Below, piece by piece: positions 1 to 8,619 of a DNA stretch of 10,321 bases (position 1 is its first letter; each line of letters begins with the position of its first letter). Where the stretch lies: NCBI GenBank assembly GCA_000310025.1, contig FN649748.1, positions 1,535,706 through 1,546,026 on the forward strand, given 5' to 3'. This DNA comes from Ectocarpus siliculosus (lineage: Eukaryota > Sar > Phaeophyceae > Ectocarpales > Ectocarpaceae). The notes below the pieces were generated by a model, which saw nothing but the letters and a program-made list of their open reading frames with translations, did not search any database and was not told where the DNA came from. The position numbers and the translations under genes were made by a program.

Positions 1-732
1 ATGAGTTTGCTGTCCCCGAGGTCGGTCCTGATGTCCCCCCCCCCCCCCCCCCCCCCGTAGGGCGTGAGGCTCGTCTGAACCGTCACGAAGAGGCACCGTG
101 TATCAATGCACGAAGGGTACAAGTTTTGTCGTTAGGCGTTAGGCGTGAAGTGGTAGTAGAGGTGTGTGTGTGTGTGCTTTTTTTTACCTCCGTGTTTCTC
201 GCCCGAGAGGGGAGGATGGGGAGGGCAGCGACCCTAGGTGGCAATGCCTGGGATAAGGAAATTATAAAGTTTGACGTTGAGCCTCGTCCATTTCCCATCG
301 TGTTTTATCGTCGTGGTTTTTGGTTGATCACGGGCGAACCACCATCCCGGGAGAAGTCGGCGAGCGGCACATCAGTAGGTAGTAGGCAGGAACCTCTGTT
401 ATTATTATATCGTTCAGAGTAGTGCTCTGCAAAACTTGCGTTTCTCGCGGTTATTTGTGCTTTGTCTTCCCCCCCTGTTTTGTGTTGTATTGTTGTTGTG
501 TTTTCGTTCCACCCGTCTGTGTGATTCCTCCTCTTTGAGTTCTCTCAGGAAGGGTCCGCGTCCGTCCAAAAAACTGTCTCTTCTTTTGACACTTTCGTGG
601 ACAATTTTCTTTTTCTCTTGAGGCGGTCTTCCTCCCAGATTATTGCTCGATAGCAGGTGCAGTAACTAGGGAAGTGGTGGTAGATTTCTCGTAATGATAT
701 CAATCTTTGTAAATTTCTTGTAACACGCATGC
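1..732. other. Non-coding left flank with poly-C and GT repeats
   Basis: No open frame here has codon bias or recognisable motifs. It contains a run of 22 C (35-56), a GT repeat (162-176), a short tandem GTTAGGC (131-144) and pyrimidine-rich stretches at 440-620. Part of it could be decayed retrotransposon body upstream of 733. Confidence 0.6.
35..56 (+). repeat. Poly-C tract (22 C)
   Basis: Longest of several C/G homopolymers. Others are at 1506-1516, 3102-3113, 3768-3779, 4338-4350 (G) and 7864-7874 (G). All lie outside the exons I define. Confidence 0.95.
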
Positions 733-1050
733 ATGTGCAGGCTTTGCCTTCTTTTTAGCGCGACGAACGAAAGGAGTGTGGTCGAATGCTTTCTTTTGTA
801 CCCCCCCCTTTGCGAAGACCGTGTTCATGTAGTCGTGGAATGTCAGTTGTACGAAAAGGAGAGGGAAGTGTGTATGACTGAGCTGGAAAAAATACAAGGG
901 AGGTACAGGGAGATGTTTGAGGCATGGAATAGAGAGGAGAAGACGGTAGCTGTACTGGGGAATAGGAAGTGGTTTGAAAAGGCGGGGAGTGATATCGGTA
1001 GGATAGATAGCCTAGGGAAGACATTTTCGAGCCTCCCTTTGGCAAAGTAG
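733..1050 (+). pseudogene. Probable C-terminal remnant of a non-LTR (LINE-type) retrotransposon
   Basis: A 105-codon open frame with a CRLC pair near its start (736-747) and the segment DRVHVVVECQLYEKEREVC (His codon at 826, Cys codon at 841), followed by a Glu/Arg/Lys-rich helix, FEAWNREEKTVAVLGNRKW and a stop. The C-x2-C...H-x4-C pattern followed by Y-(E)-x-E-R and a charged helix is typical of the zinc-knuckle tail after the reverse transcriptase of LINE-type elements. The spacing from CRLC to the histidine is about 15 residues longer than usual, so an insertion or frame damage is likely. No reverse transcriptase motifs are visible upstream to position 1, so only the 3' end is present. The match is from memory of the family pattern; an unrelated ORF remains possible. 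Confidence 0.5.
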
Positions 1051-3468
1051 GAAGGAACGATTGGCCATCGGTGATCGGTCCTGTGGGAACAGTGCTCCGT
1101 CCTCTCGAGGACGCGTGGTCAATGGTCTAACCGCTAAGGCACACAAAACGTAAGAAGAGAGTACGCCCCCCCTTTCTTTCTCGACGACTGAAAGAAGAGA
1201 TTTATTTGAAAGCAAGGACGCGCAAGACTTTCCTTTCTTGACTCTGTTGCTGTTGCCTTCGCTATCCTATCTTTGCCGACGACGGTCCGCTGGCACGTGT
1301 TTGGCCGCGCGGTGTTGTTGCGTTGTTGTGACACTCACCCATTGTCCGAGGCGGGGGAGGGGCTTCAGCAACCAAAGTCTGCCCAGGACAACGCACACAC
1401 GGCAAAGAAGAGAGGCGTGTGAGCGTCGTTTCAGGACGTGGTGGGTGGTTGGGATCAATGCACTTTTTCCTTGCTTGCTGGGAGAGAGATCCGTCTCTTG
1501 GAGAGCCCCCCCCCCCTCTTTCCCTCGTGGGTGTAGCGATACATGTCAAGCTTGGTGGTGGCATCCTGTATTTTCAACTCAGGGTTACTTAGGGTAAGGG
1601 ATAGAGTGAAACTCTAATCCTGGTGTGTTTGTTGCTTTGGCGGGTCGAATCCTCCAAGAATCGGACACCAGGGGGCAGGCGGTGGGGAGGGGTCACCTCG
1701 TCATTTTTCCGTTTTCGGTACACACTGCTGTAGAGGCGCATGCACTCAAGAGGGACACGCTGTTGTGGTGCCTGCTTTGCTTCCGCGTTCTCCTCAACCC
1801 GAATAAAACTGGGTACGCACGTGCGTGGGTTGTGACTGTCGGGGGAGGGAGGGGGGCAGCCCCTCCCGTTTTCTGCCTTTTTGTCTGAATAGTCCATTTC
1901 TCATTATTATTTGCTTTCGGGTAGGGGTCGGTCTGGGTGTTGTGTTTGGTTAGTTTCAACCAGCACCGACCGTGCTAACCTGCTCACCAACGACATGACG
2001 TCGTCGGCATATTAGAGCGGAACAAAAAACAAAAAACGATTACGACGCACTTCAGCAGACTCCCCCCGGCGCGGGGGCGCGCGAAAACCTACAGGGTCCG
2101 GTCTCCGGATTAAGGAGAGGGAGGCTATAAACACCGCCACGTAGAATTCTTGATGTGTTATCTGCTCCTCCTGTGCTACAGCCTAGGGTGCGTGTGTGCA
2201 TCAGGGGTTGCGTGGGGATGGATCATGCCCGGGACGACGCTACTTCAGCGTCTGGCGGTGTTCATCTATCGAACCGTGTACATTCCTCTGGGAACAAGAA
2301 AAAGGCACACGCACAAAAATAAGTTCGTCGTGTGTTATAACGCGCTGCTTAGCTTCTTAATTAGTGGATGGCCCCTTGTTTCCGATGACGGGTAGGGGTT
2401 GAACGGCGTTGTTGCAGGCGCGTTGTATTGTACTCAACATCATGAGCAACCTGATGGGTGCCGCCAGAGAGAAACTGGATTGCCCTATCCGTTGTGCTTG
2501 CTACGTGGGGGCATGTGTGTCAGGTTTTGATTAAACAGCACGGCAGTACCTAACCTTGCTTGTGAGAGAAGTCGAACAAAAAAACTGGCTCCGCCTTCTC
2601 ACAGTTGTGTGCTTGCCTCTTACTTTTATTTTCTGAGCAAGACAGGCATCTGGCATACAAGGTGTATTCTCTCCGCCTGTGGGAGTTGAGCCGTGACTGC
2701 AACTCCTCCAAGAATGTGGACGGTTGATTGGCTAACGCAAAAAAACAATTTCTCCGTGTGCACGTTAAACATAGACGCACCGCACGTAGACCAAACGGAA
2801 GTGCTCGACAAGACCAAACGGCCGAGCCAACGACCAGAGAAAGGCAAGAACCTACGGTATGTAAGAGGGTCGAACGACCAACACCACCCACCACGACATC
2901 CATCTATCCGACATAAAAGAAACAATTATTTTGTCTGCGTGTACTAGCATGCGAAAGCGGTAGGGTACTTGTTCGCGTTCTTTCTCCACGTATGTATCAC
3001 GAACCAGGCAAATCTCACAGCAAAACAAATCACAAGGCACCGAACGACACTAGAAAGAGTAAAGCCTACGTTCTACGATAACAACGGGAAGTGTTCTATC
3101 GCCCCCCCCCCCCTCCCGGAAACCAGTGCATAGCGTAGTCGCAACAAAACGAGACTTGCGCCAGAAACAAGAACTATATGCTGTCTGGGAAATCGTAGAC
3201 ATACAGGTACTTTCTGACGCTATGAATCCATTGCTAATCTGTCTCAGACTCTTTTCAATGATAGAGATGGTTTCGTTGTGTCATATTAAGAAAAAAGAAA
3301 AAAAAAAAGTACTTATCTCCCGGTGTCACAAAAGCCGCAATCACAGGCGTTTCCTATCATACCCGATACCTCACATCCGACCGTGGCCGGCCATCGGTAT
3401 CCCGACGTATATGCTCATCAAGAGGCTGCTATCGAACGGAGGAAACCAAAAATAGAAGAAAAAAAAAA
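1051..3468. other. Intergenic stretch without supportable genes
   Basis: Short frames exist on both strands but none shows the strong G/C third-position bias of the large gene or a known motif. Landmarks are C runs (1506-1516 and 3102-3113), a GC-rich patch near 2061-2085, and a TATAAA at 2126-2131 placed 22 nt before an ATG (2153) of an 81-codon frame. That frame begins MCYLLLLCYSLGCVCASG, which is signal-peptide-like, but with nothing else to support it. Two copies of AGACCAAACGG at 2790-2822 are the only other repeat noted. Confidence 0.6.
1098..1113. other. Perfect 6-bp hairpin with CTCG tetraloop
   Basis: CGTCCT-CTCG-AGGACG, a perfect inverted repeat 48 nt after the stop of the retrotransposon-like frame. 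It could be a structural element of a 3' UTR recognised during LINE transposition, or chance. Confidence 0.4.
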
Positions 3469-4402
3469 CGAAGCGACCGCCGGCCGCATTGAACATCGTC
3501 GTCATCATCATAATTCCCGGCAATCTCTGCACGCGAGGTCTCATGTGACACAAAAATTGATTTGTCGAACCCGGTGCGAAGCGACCGCCGGCCGCATTGA
3601 ACATCATCATCCTCATCATCCAATCAAAAACCCAATCGCTACTGCGGTGGTACAGGTACCCCGACAATCTCTGCAAGCGAGCCCTTATGTGATGAAAAAA
3701 AAAAAAATGATTCGTCGAACCCGAGGTGCGACGATCACAACCAAATTAGTAGAACGAACGTTGCATGCCCCCCCCCCCCGTTCTCCACTGCTGCTGCGGA
3801 TACCACAAAAGCTCCAGGGGGAACATCATCACACCGTAACGCTAGGAGCCCACGGAGGGAGTGGGGTTGAGATGGGGGGCCGGCAGACTGGTAGATCACT
3901 AGGTAGGCTTCTTCATGTCCCATCTCGTGCGCCCACGCGGACTAATCTTGCCATCGGCAGGAGGATCGGCCTGATCGGGGAGCGGGGGAGGGGGCAAGAC
4001 ATGAATAGAGGACGGGAGGTTTGTGGGGCCGGGAGAGGAGGCATTATGAAAAAAAAACAAACAGGGAGGCAGCAGGTCAACTATTCTTATCGTGAGAGGC
4101 ATCTCTTGTTGAATGGAATATCCGGTGTTGCGTGCTCATGGGATGGGATGGAAGTTGAATGGAATAACGATGCTCCATCCACACGTTACGGGGTGGGAAA
4201 AGAAAACCAACACGAACCAATATTTCGTGGGGCGGAGGGGGGGGGGACGCTCTACCCACACTGCCATTATTTATCCCGGAAGATAAGCACCTCTACATAT
4301 CCGACGAAAAAAAAAAAACGGTTCACCTGGTCAGTCCGGGGGGGGGGGGGCGCCCTAATGACAATCCACGTAGTACCCATGCAAGCTAGTGCGATTCCCT
4401 AA
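3323..4402 (+). other. Long open reading frame of doubtful coding status
   Basis: The plus frame is open for 360 codons, starting from GTG at 3323, across both tandem units, several A and C runs, and the duplicated donor region. The 108-nt offset of the repeat heads keeps EATAGRIEH in frame in both units. There is no codon bias like that of the large gene, and composition is rich in Arg, His, Thr and Gly with no domain visible. It is antisense to the region just downstream of exon 3. It may be an uninterrupted frame by chance, a decayed repeat-derived frame, or a fast-evolving gene; I lean to non-coding. Confidence 0.2.
3469..3728. repeat. Diverged tandem duplication (108-nt and 152-nt units)
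   Basis: Both units begin with CGAAGCGACCGCCGGCCGCA, continue through TTGAACATC and a CAT-rich stretch, share CAATCTCTGCA(C/A)GCGAG and T(C/T)ATGTGA, then an A-rich tract, and end with GTCGAACCCG-GTG. The second unit (3577-3728) has about 40 extra bases in the middle and a longer A run. A third start (GTGCGACGATC) follows at 3726 but does not continue. The conserved 29-nt head is identical in both units while the rest has diverged. Confidence 0.85.
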
Positions 4403-4460
4403 TGCAAACACCTCGATACATCCGACGAGCCAAAGAGAAAGAACGCCCTTCACCTGGTCG
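4288..4460. repeat. Imperfect direct duplication spanning the exon 3 donor
   Basis: Copy A (4405-4460) and copy B (4288-4340) share CACCTC(G/T)A(T)ACAT(A)TCCGACGA, an A-rich middle, and TTCACCTGGTC. Copy A includes the end of exon 3 and its donor (CAG/GTGAAG on the minus strand). Copy B carries the same donor-like word (GACCAGGTGAA). A 13-G run (4338-4350) lies between them. Confidence 0.7.
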
Positions 4461-6200
4461 CTCTGTGGAGTCGCCGCATGAGGACGCGGAGAAGCCGGCC
4501 GCTCCCCGCTGTCCTCCCTGTCGAAGATCGCCGCCACCGGCACGGCGGGCTTGCTCGGGCGCGGCTTACGAACCCTAGCAGCCGCCAGCAGGCTCAGGGC
4601 GGTGGGCTTCTTCGCTGCAGCAGCGCCGCCGCCGCCGCCACCGCCGCCGCCACCGCCTCCTGCCATCACAGATTCGCCGCGCCGCGCAGCTGCCGGCGCG
4701 ACTTCCAGCCAGCCGCGCACACCGCCTCCGGTGGCCCCTTCTCTCTTGGGTTTCTCGGCGGGACCAGCCGGCGACGACGCCGAAGGCGCCTTCAACGAGA
4801 ACCGGGCAGGAAGCGCTATCTTGCTTCCCTTCTCGGCGATACCGGCCGAGGACGGCGACGTTGCTGCCTTCTTGATCTTGCCGAGGGCCTCGGTAGAGCC
4901 CCCGGCCGGGCTGCCACTGCTGCCGCCGCCGTCGCCGTCGTCGCTCTCCTCCGCGACGGCCGCCGCCTTCCCACCGCCGCTACTGCTGCCGCGATGCCAC
5001 TGCTGCGACACGCCTGTGGCTACCGCCGCCGCTGGCGCGGCCACTGCCGCCTCCGCCGTCATCGCCATCAGAGTCTCGCGCCGGGCGGCTGCGGCTGCGG
5101 CGGCGCCGGGGGTCGAATAGGCCACCTGGCTGACGGGCTTCTTCGCGCTTCCCCCCCACCACCCGCCCCCGACCTTACCGACGTTGGAGAACACCACCAT
5201 GTTCATCGGCTTCGGCACCGGCCCCGCAGCGGTGGCTCGCTCTCCCGCCGCCACCTTGCCGGAGCTGCTGCCGGGAGCCGCAGCCGGCGCGCGCACGCCA
5301 CCGGGCTTCTTTGCGGCACCCGCCAGCCGGGCGGGCTCGCGGACACCGGCGGCGGGGGAGCGCATGGCCACACTCCTCGGGACGCAGGCCACATTCCCCC
5401 GCCCCGCCGCCCTTGCTGCCTTTGCCCCGGCAACGTCAGCGTTCTCGTTCTTCTTATCGGAGGATGAAGGGCGTGGAGCGGCGGCGGTGGGCTTCTCGGG
5501 CGTCCCCTTGGTTGACGGCGGCGCGGAGGCGGATACCGCGCCGGTTGTTGCCGTCGTCACTGCTGTCGTTGCTGGTGGTGCTTTCGCTGGTGGTGGTGTT
5601 GTTCTTGCTGCTGTTGGTGCTGCTTTTGCTACTGGAGCTGCCTTTGTCGGTGGTGCTGCTGTTGGTGCTGCTTTTGGTGCTGCTGTTGGTGCTGCGGCTG
5701 CCTTTGCTGCTGGCGCTGACTTCGCTGCCGGTGCTGCTGTTGCTGCTGGTACTGCTTTGGCTGGTGTTGCTGCTGGTGTTGCTGTTGCTGCTTTGGCTGC
5801 TGGTGCTACCGTTGCTGCTGGCGTTTCTTTTGCTGCTGGTGCTGCTCCTGCTGCTTTTGCTGCTGGTACTGGTGCTGCTTTGGCCGGTGATGCTGATGCT
5901 GGTGCTGCCGCCCCCCCAGAGTCGGTCATCGACGTTCCGCCAACGTTCCTGGCTACGGCCGAGCTCTGAGAAATGGACCTGAGAAGGGAGGTCACTCTGC
6001 CATCATTATTTTCGCCGCCACAGCCGCCGGCACCCTCGCCACCTTGTTGTGGCGCGTTGCTGGCACCACCACCGTCGTCGCTCGAACTTTTCCGCCGCTT
6101 ACCGCCCCGGCCCGCCCCATCCGCACCGTCGGTGACGCCGCCGCAGCCGGTGCCGCCGCTGCGCTTGGTGGCACTGCCGGGGGCATCCGGGCTCGCCGGG
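4454..6200 (-). CDS. Exon 3 of the large gene: NLS-like cluster, H1-like Ala/Pro/Lys repeats, Gly/Ala-rich tail
   Basis: Starts with the last base of a serine codon shared with exon 2. Visible in order: GRGGKRRKSSSDD, a likely nuclear-localisation cluster (KRRK at about 6100-6089); a non-repetitive helical-looking patch RVTSLLRSISQSSAVARNVG (5998-5939); a 108-residue array of PAKAAP/APAAK-type motifs (about 5890-5567) similar in composition to histone H1 tails; isolated non-repetitive islands KPMNMVVFSNVGKVGGGWW (about 5212-5156) and SQVAYSTPG; an Asp/Glu/Gly patch; a 12-residue Gly run (about 4657-4622); and the basic ALSLLAAARVRKPRPSKP segment. It ends at ACCAG/GTGAAGGG. The frame stays open to a TAG at 4357-4355, but codon bias collapses after 4453, which is why I end the exon there. 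If the donor is not used, the protein ends 33 residues later. Confidence 0.7.
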
Positions 6201-6257
6201 CTGCGCACAGCATCCATCCACACATCAGGCAAGGCGTTCGGATAAAATCAAGGCAAG

Positions 6258-6298
<41 letters not shown>

Positions 6299-7764
6299 AG
6301 AGACTACATATTCATGGGTTCGCGGCACCAACAGAGGAATAACGATCCGTCCGCACCCACAACCAAGCGCCGGCGATGCGAGAAAACGAAACTCGAGGCC
6401 GCGGCTGAGGGAATCCCGATGTTTGTCGTGGAGGTGGTCGGTGTTGTGATATATCATAGCTTGCTATTTTTTAGCTACTGCTGCTATGCTATTCCCTTTC
6501 AACAATAAAATACAGACCGCTACGACCTCTCCCCGTTTTACTCTCCGCACCACCCTTTGTCTGCGCCACCCCAAAAATCCTTGACAAACGTGAAGGAACC
6601 ATATCTTCCCCGTGGGTACGTCTAGGCCGAACAGCAAGCTCAATCGAATCCCTTCAAAACCGTCACACCGACGCACAGAACGAGTCATACATACACACAC
6701 ACACACCCTCACACACCTCTTCTGCTTCTTGCCCGTCTTAGCCGGCTTCGGCGACGCCGGCGACTTCACGTCCCCCTTCCCGCCATCCGCCGCAGCCATA
6801 CCAGCCTTCCCGCCGCCCTTCGCCTTCTTCACCCCCTTGCCGCCCGCCTTCTTCACTAATCCGGCGCGGCCGGTGGAGGCGGCGTTGCCTCCGGCCCCGC
6901 CCTCCTTCCCAGCACGAGGCGGCGGACTCGCAGCGTTCGCGGCCGTGCCAGCGCGGTCCCCGCTCCTGCTCCTACTGCTGCTGCTGCTGCTGCTGCGGTG
7001 GCGGCGGCGGCGGCCGGTGGGGTCTGGCCTGCTGTCCTTGAACCTGGGCGAGGGTGCCGGCCGGTGGCCTTCTCCCCGGCCCGCTTTCCTCGGGTCGCGG
7101 CCCAGCGAGTCCTCGCTCATGGACCTGGATGCAGAGTCCTTCCTCTTCCTCTTCTTGTCGCCCGGTGACTGGCGTTCCCTCCCACGACTGCTCCCTACTC
7201 GGCAAGCCCTGCCGCGGAAAGAGCTAGAGCTCGCGCCCTTTTCTCGCGAGGGCCTCCTCTCTTCGGAACGACCCGACCGGTGGCCGCGGGCCCGTCCCCG
7301 ATCACGCCCGCCGCCGCCGCCGCCGCCGCCGCCGCCTTCGTCCGACGAAAATGAGGAACGAGAACAGGAGGAGGAGAGAGAAGAGGAACGGGAGGAGGAG
7401 GAGGAGGAGGAGGAGGAGGAACACCGGCGGGAGCGTCGCGGGGAGGGGGAATGAGCTCGCCGCTTGCGACCCCGCTGCGACTCCCTGTCGCCCGGACGAG
7501 AACCCCGGGGACCGGGAGCAGGGGAGCCGGTGGTGGCAGCGGCAGCGGCAGGGCTTGTGCCCGGGCCGTAGTGGGCGATAGAGTGGTCGACCCACACCTC
7601 TCCTGCTCCTCGTACCGCGTTAGAAGCCTCGCCGCCGCTGCGGCCACCTGTCCGGCCGATGTTCTCCGGCTCGCACAGCTTGAAGTACACCTCTCCGTCC
7701 CTCAGGTACGACCGCACTCCTCTGACTAGCCTCCTGTGAAAAATCTCCCTGAGCTGCAAAAAGA

Positions 7765-7796
<32 letters not shown>

Positions 7797-8588
7797 GCAG
7801 CGGAGGGGTGCAAGGTGGACGCGGGGGCGGGGGGGGACAGGCCGGAAAAATCGCATGTTGTTTGGGGGGGGGGGTATATCGAGCACAAAACTTGTGCTGT
7901 GCCCTCTGGTGTTTCACCACGCACACCGACGGCGTTCTATACAAACCCGAGGGTGCAGCAGCTGTGTGGGCTGACTGGTTGAATATTGCGATGTCGGTTG
8001 CTTAAAAAGTTTTACGGCGCGGAAAAGTCATCCTTCGGGTGAAAGCTCAACAGCTTACAAAACAGCTGACGTGTTTTTGACTCGAACAGCCTACTAAACA
8101 GCAAACCTCACCGACCCGAAAAAGAAATATCACAAATCTGTACAAACCGTACAGCAGTCTTGCACGATATGTATCTCACCGAAAAACCAACATTTGGGCG
8201 GGCTACGGAGCTCCTCATATCCGAGAACGACATCGGGCGATCAGTCCCGTTCTTCCTCAGCGCGGCGACGAGCTTCTCCCGGAACAACGAGCAATTCCGT
8301 ATCGTGTGGTTGTCAACGCCGTCCCTGCGTAGCGCCTGCTGGTGCTCCTCCTCTCGTTCCCTGCTCGCCGCTCGCCGCCTCGCGGCCGCCGCCTGGCGGC
8401 GCTCCGGGCTATTATTGTCACCCTGCCACGCCCCGCCGCCGCCTCTTCTGCCCGAAGCGGGGGAAGGGGCGGCGGAAGAAGAAGAAGCATCGTCGTCACC
8501 GAGACGGCGGTCACCGCGGGCGGCGGCGGCGGCGGGGGCGGGGCGGGCACCCGCCTCCTTCAAGGCGGTCGGCGGCAGCCCTGCCTTG

Positions 8589-8619
<31 letters not shown>

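Noticed and set aside
1116-1139. Possible tRNA gene fragment after the retrotransposon remnant
   Set aside because: Only a D-arm-like word is present. I could not find an acceptor stem, anticodon arm or T-arm at the right distances.
2126-2395. TATAAA followed by a signal-peptide-like 81-codon frame
   Set aside because: The TATA-like word is too close to the ATG for a normal transcript start, codon use has no bias, and the peptide has no motif beyond a hydrophobic start.
3469-3728. CRISPR-like or microsatellite array
   Set aside because: Only two units, of unequal length and with diverged bodies, in eukaryotic-looking DNA.
4355-4453. C-terminal extension of exon 3 to the in-frame TAG
   Set aside because: Third-position bias disappears exactly at a good donor (CAG/GTGAAG), so an exon end is more likely, though readthrough is not excluded.
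4478-5982. Long plus-strand open frames (329, 261 and 223 codons) opposite exon 3
   Set aside because: They are antisense shadows of GCN/GGN triplet repeats, where stops cannot easily arise. They give Arg-, Ala- or Leu-rich nonsense, while the minus frame has phase-consistent splice sites and NLS-like clusters.
6612-7454. Plus-strand 280-codon frame opposite exon 2
   Set aside because: It mirrors the RS and Gly-rich coding on the minus strand, begins at a GTG, and its Leu, Arg, Pro and Glu runs are the complement of Ser/Gly/Arg codons.
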